Positions 34,501-46,396 are shown, numbered from the stretch's first letter. The stretch is DNA of 64,000 bases from Aplidium turbinatum (GCA_918807975.1 OU964920.1:3670501-3734500), one strand, 5' to 3'. Numbers and translations are program-made. The notes: generated by a model not told the origin, from the letters alone.

Positions 34501-37500
34501 GCGTGGGAAAAAGAATTTATGTCAGGTTTGCTATCTGTACATTCATTTCAATTCATTCATTTATATCATGCATTTTATTGCATGATAGCTAAGTTGGCTA
34601 CAAGTTTTTTTTATCAAGCAAAAACATTGATATCAATTTAAATCAAGGGTTTCAAACTAAAATTGCCCTGAGGGCCAAATGAATACTTGAGAATCAACTC
34701 GAGGGCCACAATTCGTTTTTTGCACTGCAAAAAGTTAACCTGTCTCCCTGGCCCGTTCTGCCATTTTAAATTTTGCGGATGGGTGTTACAGTCCACAAAT
34801 TTTTGATCCAAACTCTCTTTCCATAAGCACCTCGACTCCTCAGCCTGGCCCCTGCAACCTAAGCTAGTGTTTTAGAGTGAATATACTGAATATTAGCCTA
34901 TCTTATAAAGTGAATAATGAATGAGAGTGAATTTTAATTGTTAATTGGTTGAAAGTGCAAACATTTCATTATTTACCATTTATTTCACCACCAAACAGTT
35001 CAAACAAATGACTATCAATTTGTTCTTTAACTTGCTTGTATCTGTGTTTCAGCTCATATTGACGCTCAAGGAGAAGAGATGGTCCGTCAGTTTTCCGAAC
35101 AAAACGCGCATACGGGGAGCGATCAGTGGTAAGGCTGATAGCGAATTTTGTAGAATGGAGCATGTTTTTGTCTTCCATTGTCTGATTCATTCAATCATCA
35201 TCATCATTTTCAGCCTGTGAGAGCCCTCTGCAGAGAGCTTCATTCAATGCCGACCGCTTAATAAAATGTTTAATATTTCAACTGCTAATTTCTATTTATT
35301 GAATGCTAACATCACTTCACTTTACATGAAACCATGTACCACACATGATGAGAGGCAGCAACCGATTCAACTAACATAGATGCGTTTTTGTCGTTGTTGT
35401 AATGCTTGTATGTGTGGATAGCTTTGCTTGTTTAAATCATACTTTTAGGAATTATTTCTACATTTTACATTGAGACAACGACATTAAAGTTGATATAATC
35501 TCAACTGCAGACTTGTTCGGCAACAGCATTTTGCACCTGTTGCTATGGGTTAGGTCTATTCGAAAACAGCGTGGTTGACGAAGTTTAATGGCATGTTGCA
35601 GGGTTTCTGAGTTCGAAGACAGCGCTCAACCTGAGGACGGAGCGATCAAAGTAGCTGCGCAGAACCTTCTGGACGGAATGGCGAAGGATCCTAAGTTAGC
35701 CTCCACGGAATTTGCCAAATATGTCAATTTAATCGCTGGTGGAGAATGGGCTGAAGAGCTTGAACAAATTCAGGTTTATTGCTTTATCATTCCTACTAAC
35801 TTGATTTGCTTTATTCAAGCTGATATATTTCATCTTAGATGTGTGGTCGTAGTTATAATATGCTTAAAGTAGGTGGCTGAAAGAAACGTTTAGTTTAAAT
35901 TGACGGGAAGATTGTTGCTATAGGTAGGTGTCGAACCAACGTCCTTTCGATCTTCAGTTAGACACTCGATCACACAGCTATTGGTAATGAGTGAATGGTG
36001 TAGATACTTGGCCTACGAGATACAATTTGACAGCAACATACAAAATATGTGAAATTTCAACTCAAAAAGCCTCTTCATGTCAAAAGTATCTTCAGATCTC
36101 ATCATGTAGGATTCTTTTCAGCTTGCTTCCGTGCAGCTTAGAGATCTTCTGACTTCAAGTGGGGTCTCCCGTGCAGATTGCAGTCCTCCACAACACTCTG
36201 TCAGCAGCATCTTCTTTCTTCACTTCCACTACTTCCGTATCTTCTGCCACACAGCCGCTCCCATCTTCTTTTCTGCCTTCCTCGCTTTCTTTTACCAACT
36301 TCCAATTGTTTCATTCTTCCGCCAATACAATAGTGACTCAAAAAGCTTGTTAAGTTATGAATTTTCATGTTTAATTTTCGGGTTCATTGAAGTGATGTTT
36401 TTTCGTTGGCAGAAATCCAATGGAACAAATGAAGACAAAACAAAGCAAACGAATCCATCAGCAACGTCTACTAGTTGGAGTGAAGAATTCCTCACGGAAG
36501 CTGGGCCATCGCCTCAGAGGTGGGCTAGTGAGTACCAGGAAAATGTTGGGCCGTCGACTTCCCAAAATTGGGCCAGTGAATATCAGGAAGAGGTGGGGCC
36601 TATTAGTCCATCATCTTCCCAGTTGTGGACGGACGAATATTCGAAACAGCAAGCTAAAGAGACAGAGAAGGCCGTGCCAAATGAAGTGAGTTAACATTTT
36701 AATCAACTGATCATCTGTTTGTTCGTACAGCGCTGTACTGTTGTACTGAATGTTAGTTTTTGTGCAAGCAAGCAACACACGTTTCAGTCAACTATGTGGA
36801 GCTGTGGGAAACCCCCTATGGAGTAGCCCACAACTTACACATGAGACATTAAATTTTTATTGTTGTTGTTTAGTTGGTGTACATTTTACGCATCACAATT
36901 TTTTATCCATTTTTTTCTTTCATTTTTTGGTCAATACAAACTTGTGTGGAAGGTATTGACCTACCATTAAAACAGAAAATTCATGACAATAGATTTAGAC
37001 ATAGACTTGTTAAGCCTGAAATGTATCAATATAAGCACCAAGCATCCAATAAATTACATTTCCTTGAAATAGCGTCTAAATCGCCCACCATGTACCTAAA
37101 CGTCGTTTTTTGCAAAATAAGGATAACTCAACACAACAAGTTTAATGTCACCCGAAGTTTATTTTTCTCGCATTGAGGCAACCACGGTACTTGGGGTTGC
37201 ATTAATCTTTACCTCTATTTACTGAAATATAATTAAAGTGATCATACAAATAGTACGACTTGGGTCTCGTGACTCGTTAATTCATCTCAGAAATCATCAT
37301 TTAATCCAGCAGGACATGGAAGAGTATTGGGATAGGATGAAGAGCATGTTCCTGGAAACAGCATCCGGTCAGGAGGAGGGATGGGTGGAAGACTTTGAGG
37401 AGTCCAACATGAACTCGGTATGAGAGACTTTAATTCATCAATTTTAACTAATCAACCAACCAAATCACTGTCCCGATGACTTTTGTCTGTTTCAGAATTG

Positions 37501-40500
37501 GTAGACATGAGTTGAATGTCCTGTCAGGTCTCAGAAAAGTCCTTAAAATTCAAAAACGGTACTGCACCCGGTTTCTGCCTGAACTTTGTAGAAAGTTCAA
37601 CTGTTTGAATTAGAATCATTGAAAACTTGTCTCAAACCGAATTTTCGTTGATAAAAAAAAACGAGTTGTATGTCAAGCTACATATTTTTACAACTTTTCT
37701 GCATACAGGTTTACTCATTCAATGATAACAACCCATTCAAAGACTTGGAAAATCCATTTGAAGAAGGACTGAAGCGTTTGCGCTTGGGAGATCTTCCCAA
37801 CGCAGTACTTTTGTTTGAAGCCGCTGTGCAAAAAAATGAAAAACATGTTGAGGTAAGGCGTAAGGAGATTCATTGAGCAGATGTAATAACTTGCTTGTAT
37901 TCTTGAATCACCTATGCTCCCATGCTGAACAACTATTGCACGTGTTGCATCCAAAATATAAGTTTTTACCTCAATGCCAAGTAACGACCATACGATGTAT
38001 TGTATATAGCCTAATTGCCTACGCTTGCTGAGGAGGATTCCATTTCTACCTTTTGTGTTTCATGCTTGTGTTTAGGCGTGTGACGTCATAACCGCTAACA
38101 CGTTTTTATTTAGGCCTGGCAACACCTTGGTACTGCGCAGGCGCAGAACGAACAGGAAAAACCTGCAATAGAAGCCTTTCATCGGTATGTGATTACAGGT
38201 TGTTACCTACATTAGTATTTTAAAAAAACGTTTCTGTCCTTGTTGTGTTCCAAGTTGTTTTTTTGTCGTATCCAGGCTTACACCTGGTGATTGAAGATTT
38301 AGATCTAGTGAAAAGGAAGGATGGAAGTCAATCTTCGTGTCCTCCTTCAAGCATGCTGTTACGTGTCATGTCTTTGACACAAGCGCATGCTCTTAAGCGG
38401 TGTCGAACTGGCGCCATTTCGAGCATTGTTTCAGAACGTGATATTTTTATACGCTTCAACGGCCTGAACTGTGAGCAGTCACCACTTTGTGATGTTCGCC
38501 GTTTCCGAAGATGACCAATGAGACTGAAATGAAGCTTTTTTAGTGTGGGCTATGGTCAGTATAGACTACATGAGTGCGGAGAGCAGTCACCACTTTGTAG
38601 AGGTCAGTTGTTGAACAAACATCAAGCCAGTGACCATGTGGTGAGAACCTGGTGCGAGATTCAAAAGGACGTCGGTTCGAAACCCATTGAGGCTATGTCT
38701 TGGCAAGACATTCTGTCACATTTTAGGTGGACACAAAAGTTTTTTTTCTTGCCTTCCTTCCCAACGTAAGCAGACGTTGAATCAACGTAAAAGACGGTTG
38801 ATTTTCTGTCACCATTGACGCTATTACGACCACAGATGCCTCGAACTTGATCCTGAAAACCTGACGGTCCTCATGGCGCTTGCTGTGAGCGAGACAAACG
38901 AATCGATGCAAGTTCAAGCGATCAGAACCTTAAGGAAATGGATCAACGTCCATCCCATGTAAGTAGCAGTTTTATAATTTCAATGCTTTAAAAAAGTCGG
39001 ACTGAAGGAGGAAGATGCAAGGGACAGAGTGAAATGGAGAAAAGAGATTAAAACAATTGCTGCGAAGAAACAATCGGCCACCACCACTAGTGGGGAACAA
39101 ACCGACGATGGATTATGATGATGATGAATGCTGCTGTTTCTAAATTCCTAATCATCAGTTGCATGGCGCTGTTTTTTTTTGTTTTTTTTATGACGCAACA
39201 AAGTAACTCCCAAAACGACAAAATCCGTTGATTTACATTGATTCAACGTCTACAGACAGACGTTCATAGTGTACAGACATTGAGTCAAAGTAAAAATGAC
39301 GGATTTTGCTGTCTGGGTCTGCACCATTGTATCTCAACTTACCCCATAAAGATTTATTTATGTTTATAATCATCACAGAAGTAACGCTGCATAAAACAAA
39401 ATCCATCCTAATTTCATCGCATCTCGTTAAGGTGGTTGTAATTGAAGTCGTGATGTAAGATATTTCTAAATCTGGTTGGCGTTTTTAATCCTGGAAGAGT
39501 TTCTTTTATCGCAAGGTACAAACACCTGACAGCGGGCCCTCCCAATCCCGCTGAAGAATCGAGGAATATTCAGGACTTACAGTTTGGGATGTTTGCATCA
39601 AGGTAAGATCTCTAGCTATCGAACAATAGTCCCCGCCAGCTAAATTCGTCTTTTTTACATTGATTCAATGTATGCAGATGTTGAATCAATGTAAAAAATG
39701 TCGGATTTTGTTGTCAGGGGTGTTTCTTGATGTAGAAACCAGCACTGGTGGACGCATGCTATAAATTAGGAAGAGTGTGAGGTGGTTAGCACCACTAAAA
39801 GTGGGATAGTTTTTCCATTTTGCTTTTTACTTCAAAACATGCGGTGAAAACGTGATATTTTTTACCTTAATTGTATGTACTGTGATGAAACACGTCATTT
39901 ATCACGTGATTATCTTCCAGAGAAGATTTTCAAGAGGTGAAGAGTTTGTACTTTCAAGCCGCTCAATTGAACCCTCATAATGTGGACTATGACGTACAGA
40001 CAGGACTGGGAGTTCTATTCAATCTCGGAGGAGCCTATGACAAGGCAGTCGATTGCTTTCAGGTGATTGACACTTTCAATGTTGTGCGCTACTGCAGCCA
40101 TGATAATTTATGCGATGCAAAGGTTTTGTTCAATTTCTTTGTTTTTTTATTGAAGCTGAAAAAGTTTTCTTTGATGTAGGCTATCCTTTAAAACAATATG
40201 ATAATTATGTGATGGCTAATTGCAACAATGTGCTAGTGTACAACAAGGTGAATATTCAAATCACCCAACTAGTGCTAGTTTATACTGAATGAAAGTTATG
40301 GCATTCGCCGATTTTTTCCCGTTTGAGGTTTGCTTATTTTCAGTTGCTTAAAAACGTTGAATGACGATTTGAGTCGCAAGAGGCTATGATTGTCTTATTC
40401 TCGAAACTTTTATCTGATGTTGAGGGGAGTTACTTGACGGCATGCTTTGCAGGCGGCACTGACTGTCCGACCAGACGACGCCCTGTTGTGGAACAAGCTA

Positions 40501-41596
40501 GGTGCTACGTTGGCAAATGGAGACAAGTCGGAAGACGTGAGTATAGATTATTTTTAACAAACTAAGTCAGATGCCCTTCAAAATACTTTTAGTGTTAAAG
40601 CAGTGTTTTCACAGTAAACTTTTTCCATATTTGCGGTACAACCGTACTTCAAAGTTGTTCGTTTGACGCTTATCGTTAGCGAACGGCTGTGGCTTAGCAA
40701 AACAATAAATTAATCACACACCTGAAGGTTGCCGCGAAAAACCATTTCTCGCCTTCTGTTCACTCAATGTGAGCTCTCACTGCCGCAACGAAACAGCCTT
40801 AAACAATTTGAAACATAGTGCACTTGTTTGTTTACCTGCAGCAAGCATGAACCTGCGATTGGATAAACTCTTCAAAGCATAACGAATTTTTAAAATCAAG
40901 GAAAGGTTTATATCTATCGATTTCCATCGCTGCTGATGCCACATTTTATGATTTCTTCAACAATTTCTCGTGTTTTATAATTTTTGCCTGTGTGCTTCGA
41001 TTGTTGACTTCTGTAATCTCCCACAAATTTTCTCTGATCATTAACTATCCCAGAGTTGATGTGATGTTTGTTAGCAACTCACAAGATAACCTTCCATCTT
41101 TCCACAGGCCGTCCATGCTTACAGGAGGGCGCTTGAGCTAAACCCTGGATTCATAAGGTCGCGATACAACTTGGGAATCAGCTGCATCAATCTTGGTGCA
41201 CACAAGTAAGTTTAATACGTTGCATAAAGCTGGAGAGTACTCTTGCATGCGGCTTATTCTATTTCTACCATTTCATTTTTTGTGCGCTGCGCTTTTTGTA
41301 TGGTGTTTTTAGACATTCTTCAACAGAAGAGGACGCTTTGCGGCAATTTTCATTTATTTTATCTCGGTTTTGCCAGGGAGGCTGTGGAGCATTTTCTGAT
41401 CGCCCTGAACGCCCAGCATCGCGGGAGAGGACCCCAGGGAGAGAAGGGCCAAATGTCTGAGAACATATGGACCACTTTGAGAATGACCCTATCCTTCCTT
41501 CACGATGATGACGCTTACAAGTTGGCTTATCAAAAAGACGTAGACGGTTTATGTGCGAAGTTTGGTGTGCCTGTTGATGCTAGCCCATCAAATTAA
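31592..41596 (+). CDS. PEX5: PEX5, peroxisomal targeting signal 1 receptor (15 coding exons)
   Basis: Cycling receptor that binds PTS1 cargo in the cytosol and docks at PEX13/PEX14 to deliver it into peroxisomes. Exons read by eye, all with GT/AG borders and matching phases: 31592-31706, 32473-32628, 34415-34525, 35053-35128, 35602-35773, 36413-36685, 37310-37417, 37709-37852, 38114-38184, 38836-38958, 39516-39602, 39921-40062, 40453-40536, 41108-41205, 41377-41596; 1980 nt, 659 residues (human about 640). Seen: conserved Cys11 for monoubiquitination; WxxxF/Y PEX14-binding motifs in exons 3 (two), across 4/5 (WVSEF), 6 (WSEEF, WASEY twice, WTDEY) and 7 (WVEDF); a PEX7-binding box around residues 183-197 ([15 protein letters not shown]), so it should also serve PTS2 import; TPR array about residues 340-600 with family signatures [35 protein letters not shown] and [17 protein letters not shown]-terminal bundle with [10 protein letters not shown]. 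No break in the frame. Exon 7 acceptor is a tandem CAGCAG. Confidence 0.96.
32120..32325 (+). mobile_element. SINE-like repeat in PEX5 intron 1
   Basis: Body segment matching 23280-23440: CACTTCAACAATC, GAGCCTCTACACACAG and TATGCAAAACTGCTGGGATT. The tRNA-like head is not recognisable here. Confidence 0.45.
32819..32853 (-). ncRNA. Degenerate hammerhead-like motif in PEX5 intron 2
   Basis: Minus strand: CTGATGA, TAT, a CCC/GGG stem, T, GAAA, CAGGCTG, TA. The two conserved boxes are intact but helix II is offset and helix I is not well paired. The surrounding 32780-32960 is an interspersed repeat; a more decayed relative is at about 6160-6240. Confidence 0.5.
33033..33079 (-). ncRNA. Hammerhead ribozyme with complete core
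   Basis: Read on the minus strand: GCGATA, CTGATGA, helix II (GCC ... GGC around a 10-base loop), GAAA, a very short helix III (CACGTG), the cleavage triplet GTC, then TATCGC. GCGATA and TATCGC form a perfect 6-bp helix I. All invariant core residues of the hammerhead are present, and the tiny helix III is the form known from Penelope-like elements and retrozymes. It lies in PEX5 intron 2, antisense to the gene, in about 200 bp of sequence with a repeated CAGTTATATCATACAT flank (about 32978 and 34160), interrupted by the hAT at 33171-34113. Confidence 0.85.
33171..34113 (+). mobile_element. hAT transposon relic in PEX5 intron 2
   Basis: 943 bp with ends TAGGGCCATTT and AAATGGCCCTA and the exact 8-bp duplication GTAATCAG (33163-33170, 34114-34121). 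AAGTCATA motifs are repeated near both ends, as expected of transposase-binding sites. Contains a partial transposase gene. Confidence 0.93.
33489..33914 (+). pseudogene. hAT transposase C-terminal fragment
   Basis: 141 codons ending in the hAT dimerisation signature [18 protein letters not shown]. The family sequence continues in the next frame from about 33862 ([19 protein letters not shown]), so a frameshift has cut the conserved C-terminus. Catalytic N-terminal half is missing. Confidence 0.88.
34645..34860. mobile_element. Degenerate hAT-type end in PEX5 intron 3
   Basis: CAAGGGTTTCAAACT followed by GCCCTGAGGGCCAAATG and CTCGAGGGCCAC resembles the left end of common hAT MITEs (CAGGGGTGTCAAACT type). 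No opposite end or target duplication visible. Confidence 0.4.
36120..36353 (+). other. Pyrimidine-rich, Ser/Thr-rich open stretch in PEX5 intron 5
   Basis: Between exons 5 and 6 there is an open stretch with several CAG acceptors (near 36121, 36136 and 36176). One frame reads as a Ser/Thr/Pro-rich peptide ending near 36353, a composition seen in PEX5 linkers; another frame is open right into exon 6. No donor was found that gives a phase-0 exon compatible with exons 5 and 6: the only good one (GTTAAGT near 36356) would create a stop at the next junction. Most likely intron, possibly a retained-intron isoform. Confidence 0.3.
38600..38740 (+). mobile_element. tRNA-like SINE in PEX5 intron 9
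   Basis: TGACCATGTGGTGAGAACC and GACGTCGGTTCGAAACCCA look like diverged A and B boxes; the following CTTGGCAAGACATTCTGTCA resembles the body after the SINE head at 2141-2270. Confidence 0.5.
38767..38810. repeat. Half copy of the palindromic MITE in PEX5 intron 9
   Basis: GCAGACGTTGAATCAACGTA followed by AAAGACGGTTGATTTTCTGTC matches the right half of the family. Confidence 0.7.
38987..39128 (+). mobile_element. 5'-truncated LINE tail in PEX5 intron 10
   Basis: About 140 bp matching 57940-58085 of the LINE with only about six differences, from the basic C-terminal codons through the stop to the GATGATGATG tail. Typical dead-on-arrival LINE insertion, same orientation as PEX5. Confidence 0.92.
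39209..39317. repeat. Palindromic MITE copy in PEX5 intron 10
   Basis: CCCAAAACGACAAAATCCGT to GACGGATTTTGCTGTCTGGG; the centre carries an extra repeat of ACAGACGTTC / ACAGACATTG, making it longer than other copies. Confidence 0.85.
39631..39720. repeat. Palindromic MITE copy in PEX5 intron 11
   Basis: CCCCGCCAGCTAAATTCGTC to GTCGGATTTTGTTGTCAGGGG around CAATGTATGCAGATGTTG. Confidence 0.85.
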
Positions 41597-42094
41597 CGAT
41601 TTCACTGTGACGTTAATCAGAAACGTGTTTTCCGTAATGCGACATTTTAAACTCGGAATCCTAATCTGACAGTTTTAATCATGTCACGTCACTAACCCTT
41701 GTCCTTTGTGTGTTAAAATTCCTGAGTTTAAGTTATCGCAAAAGACGCGACACCGTTATTTTTACGTTAGAATAGCTTTATTAACGAAATTTTCTAGGAA
41801 ATGATTGCCTGTGCACTTCATTCTATATGCAACCCCGTCGTGACATTTGCTTCAATAATTTCATCTTGACCAACAGGTTGCGGCTGAGCGAGAAGTAATC
41901 TGCTGATTTGGCAAATCGATAGCGGCTTAGCAGAGCACTACTTCGAAAATACATGTTTTCAAATAGTTTTAAATCTTTTCTGGGTTTTTTGTGATACAGG
42001 GTTTTTAAGATGAAGGTCCATCCCAGAATCGTTTTCAAACTTGTAAAAGGTTACGGAGCAAAGGGGTAGAAACATTCATCAATCTTAAAAAACG

Positions 42095-42100
42095 AATAAA
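42095..42100 (+). promoter_or_regulatory. Candidate PEX5 polyadenylation signal AATAAA
   Basis: First canonical AATAAA noticed downstream of the PEX5 stop codon, about 500 bases after it and before the next transposon at 42443. No transcript evidence; the hexamer is common by chance in DNA this AT-rich. Confidence 0.25.
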
Positions 42101-42442
42101 GCGCGAAAAGTAAAAACTGACCTCATCATGTCGCAAACCTTTCAAAAACTAAATTTTAATCTTCGTTTTGACTTTGATGTCAATATTTCAGCCTTCATTA
42201 TCATTTCATCATCAAATAGTGATAACAAATTTCATTTTTCAGAAAAAAAATTAATGGTGTTGTAGTAAATTTAATCTTTTCTTTCCCTACGGAACTTGTT
42301 TAATTTTTGTTTTATCTATTCGACTTTTTCCTCTTGTCATTTAAAAGTCTTTGTACCCCTGGCGGAGAACGCAACCTGTTCCTATTGTAGCTGCCACCTA
42401 TTTCTGGGCGGCAGTGAATTTTCTTTCCACATCAACCTACTG

Positions 42443-42877
42443 CAGGGGTTCTTAAACTGGGGTCCGTGGACCCCCAAGGAGTACGCAGACCAGTTTTAGG
42501 GGGTCCATGAGTGCCCAATGAAAATCTTGTGTATAATTTCATAAATGGATTAAATTTTTCAAAAGAAAAAAGATTAAGTTCAAACAACTACCCTATCAGC
42601 ACTATCAAACATGAAGCCACAATTTCATATTCTTGTTGAAGACAAACAGCAGCATTCTTTACATTAATGAAATTTGATCAAAGATATTGAAAAACAATCT
42701 ACATTCGCCATTTCTTTAATTTAATAAAACAAGAATTTTGTTACCAATTTAATTTTATTGCGATATGTCCAATTCATGCTGATGAAAAAAGTTTCTCGGA
42801 CTAGACCACAAAGGGGGTCCACGTAAACCAAATTTTTTTTAGGGGGTCCGCGTTAAAAAAAAGTTTAAGAACCCCTG
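42443..42877. mobile_element. hAT MITE downstream of PEX5
   Basis: 435 bp with ends CAGGGGTTCTTAAACTGGGG and AAGTTTAAGAACCCCTG and near-identical 8-bp flanks ACCTACTG / ACCTACGG. The ends resemble hAT/Charlie-type MITEs widely seen in animals. GGGGTCC blocks near both ends. Non-coding. Confidence 0.9.
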
Positions 42878-43287
42878 ACCTACGGGCTACAAATTCAATT
42901 TGTATCCACGACTTTATTCTGACGTCAGTGAATTTTCCAGCTAATGAAGCGCTGATTGTTGCAGTTGTGCTGTTGTTTTAATTATGCCACAGATTGTGGT
43001 CGTCGTTATGTTCAGTATTGTGATTTGTGTGTTGTCGTAGTCTTGTCTCATGTTTTTGTACCTGCTCATCCACTTACCGTGTTGTTGGGTGGTTGTGCGT
43101 GCTATAATATTTCCTTGTTGGTAATTTCTTCCGCTGCCACAATTGTAAAATTCTACTGCAGTTTTTGTGAGACTGCATTACGTACAACGCGATGTATCTG
43201 TCATTTAGGACAACTCATTTGACTGGTATAGGCCCATTACCTTTCATGAGAGCGGGTTTGTGGTGCGTCCCTGACTTAGTTTTGCAA

Positions 43288-43882
43288 CTTCACAGTGTAG
43301 ATTTTAACGATCTGTTTAAGCCTGATGCCGCGAGTTTTTGTTGTGGCAATATCGAATTGCACGAGCTTTCGGAACACAGTTCCCTAGAACACAGTACTAT
43401 GACGAATGGTGTTGAATTCAGTGAGTGGTTCTTTCATGTGGCTCTTTGGTTTAGCTTGAGGCTGCCGGCTGTTGAGTTTCTGTGCTGTTAGGCGCCATTG
43501 CTGTGAAATTTTGTTGAATCAGTTGTTAGTAGATTAGGTGACGTAGTTCTTCCCTTTCGGCACGGTTGTTGATTTTTGAATTTTGTCTGCTTATGTAGAT
43601 GACCTCTTTCAAACGTTATTGTACCGCGTCATTTCCTCTGGCAATAATTTTAAGTTCAAAGTCGGCGTGGCACTGTTATTGATGATCAAAGACCGAACTT
43701 TTATCTGAGCTAAGGTATTCTTTGATGCGGGAGTGGTGTGGGCGGATTCACTGAATTCAACACCATTCGTCATAGCACATGACTAAGGAACTGTGTTCCG
43801 AAAGCTCGTGCAGTTCGATATTGCCACAACGAAAACACGCAGCATCAGGTTTAAACAGATCGTTAGAATCTACACTGTGAAG
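43288..43882. repeat. Foldback repeat downstream of PEX5
   Basis: Left arm 43288-43424 and right arm 43748-43882 are inverted copies (CTTCACAGTGTAGATT ... GAATTCAGTGA), nearly identical over about 135 bp, with a 323-bp loop that shows no gene. Type of element unknown. Confidence 0.88.
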
Positions 43883-43884
43883 TA

Positions 43885-45105
43885 AGCAACGATCATGCTG
43901 CTAAAAGCGAAACTCAATCAATTAATTTTGCTACTTTGTCATTACATACAAATCTGACTTACCGTTGCCAATACCAGCTGCATTAGCTGGGATGGAAATA
44001 ACACCATCTGCCTCTTTGCTTGAAACCCTTTCAGCTCACATTACTTGCAATACAAAGGGAGGTGCAATTCAATTACAACCCGGTTGTTACTATCAGCAAA
44101 GAAACTAAATTCTCAAAAGCGATCACACTGATGACAGCATCTTTTTCTTTTTAACAAAGTAGTTGTTTTTTGCAAAACTTTAGGTCAAACTGTGAAAGCC
44201 AAACCAGACTGACTTATTGCAGTGTTGCCATACCTTCTATCCCGTTTATTGTCGCATATATGGGATGCATAAGGATAGAAGGGTCAGTACTTGGCCGCTT
44301 GTCAATGCCAATATGCTTCACGTTCATACAAAACGTGATGACGATGATGTCTAATTTACTTTACGCAACTATTCAGACGTTTTTCTTATCACTTTACTGA
44401 AAGATTTTTATATGTGATTTTTGGATTTAAAAAGATGCATTATGTTGATGATTTTTTAACTGAATGTAATTTCAGCGTCCATCTGTGCTCGAAAGGTTGT
44501 TAGCTCGACACTCTGCGAGAGCGTATGGCTGTGAAAAAAAAAGATTGGCTTCCATACCTGTCTGTTCACTATGTCTACAATCTTTCACCAGCAAGCAGGC
44601 ATAAGCCTGGCTTTGAGTGAATGGGAGCAAAATTTGTAGGAGACTGTAGAAATGTCACATGGTGCCTTCAAATGGTGTTATTTTTGTTGTATTTGTTTAA
44701 AAAATCTTTAGTGAGTGAAGGACATCATATGATATTTCAACAGATCTTACCCTTGATGGGCGCTGAAAGTTGATTTTTCTGCTACCGTATTTCTTTACCG
44801 TGATCCGGTGGCAATTTTACGCTCATTTAATATATTCGCAAGAATTACAAGTAGATGCAAATACCTTCCTGTTGCTTGACTGTGAGTCTGTTCTAATTCG
44901 CACATACGAATACAACATGACAAGTTGTTTATCAGAAAAACAAAGGGAAGAGCAAAAAATGGGGACTGGTAAAAACAGCGAACCGTCGACTAAAAGGTGT
45001 GGCACATAACATAGGCGCAGCCAAAGTGGCCATGCCCCTCCCCCCGGCAATTTCTAAACTTATTTGTGAATAATTTTATTTCTAGCATTTTATGAGCAGA
45101 CGGTC
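43885..45105. other. No gene recognised
   Basis: Short open stretches only; a CGCAGCCAAAGTGGCCATGC sequence at 45015 may be a remnant of another hAT-type end. Confidence 0.45.
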
Positions 45106-45158
45106 GGTCATTAGGCCCAGTGCTGTGTCAAGGGGGGCCCGGCCCCCGGGCCCACCAT

Positions 45159-45805
45159 CTCAGGGGGCCCACAAGTAATAGACTTTTGCGCGTCAGTGGC
45201 ATGTTTTTTAGCTGCTAAAGTTTACTGCGTGTACTTCCATTGAGAAGATAATTTAGGTCCGGTACTAATGAGATGCCGGGCCTGGGCCCTTATACCAAAA
45301 TATCTCAAAAATTACCATATTATCTTGAATCAAAGTTAAAGTAGGCTGCGACAACATTAGTAAAATCATTTGTATTTGAAACAAGACAGGTTGGTTGCAA
45401 TTGAATACTTGAAATCAAGAAGGGCCCAATTACCACAAAGGTGTGCTTAAAATAAATGTGTTGTACCGTAGTTATTTTGTGATGGAATCTCAGGGGGCCC
45501 ACAGGTAATAGACTGTTGCGTTTCAGTAACAATGTGTTTTTTTAGTTGTTAAAGTTTACTGCGTGTAGCCTACTTGTCCATTAAGAAGATAATTTAGGCC
45601 CGGTACCAATGAGATGCTGGGCCCTTATACCAAAACATCTCTAAAAACACCACATTATCTTAAAGAAAAGTTAAAATACGACAACATTAGTAAAATTACC
45701 TGTATTTGAAATAAAACAGGTTGGTTGCAATTGAATACTTGAAGTCAAGACGGGCCCAATTCCCACAAAGGTGTGTTTAAGATAAATGTTTTTTAATTAT
45801 TTTGG
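45159..45805. repeat. 330-bp tandem duplication near the left end of the hAT
   Basis: CTCAGGGGGCCCACAAGTAA at 45159 recurs at 45489 (one change), and the following about 320 bp match with small indels, including TTTACTGCGTGTA, AGAAGATAATTTAGG and GGTTGGTTGCAATTGAATAC. Confidence 0.88.
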
Positions 45806-46056
45806 TTGTTTATTTTTTCGTATTTTGTGGTAGAACGTTGGAATTAGCAACTGTTGAGCTGAAACCACTTTATACACTGGTAGGATCACCATACTTTGTA
45901 AGCTACTGTTAAACCACGAAGTAGACAGCTCATTTTAAAATGATTGTCATAAATGGGCAAATTATATAAGACAATAAAAGTAATTTGCTTTCTTCTGGTG
46001 ACTATTTACTAGGTTACCTCCTGATGTTAAAGATGATAACTAGCTTTTGTATTTCC

Positions 46057-46092
46057 GACGTTTCGTCAGTCAGCACGACTGACTTTATCAAG
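46057..46092 (-). ncRNA. Hammerhead-ribozyme-like motif, mirror copy
   Basis: Exact reverse complement of the motif at 48221-48256, at the other outer end of the palindrome, with the same departures from the core consensus. Confidence 0.5.
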
Positions 46093-46396
46093 GTGGCTAA
46101 AACAGGTTAACACAACCTGTTCAGCAACGATGGCACAACACAAAAACATACTGATAAAATGAATAAAGTAAGCAGCAAGAATCAGAATTAAAACACGCAA
46201 CAAGATACCTAGAGGTTAAACTGAATGCAGTGAATGCCTAAAACCAGTAGGCTACTTTCCAACAGCGTAAATTTATCTATCTATTGGGCCACCGTCAAGA
46301 AACATTGAAAAGACATCAGACAAGACAGAAACCAAGGGAATTGGCAATAACAATGATAGAGAAGACGCACTGAGAATGGAAAAGGTGAAGCTAAAG

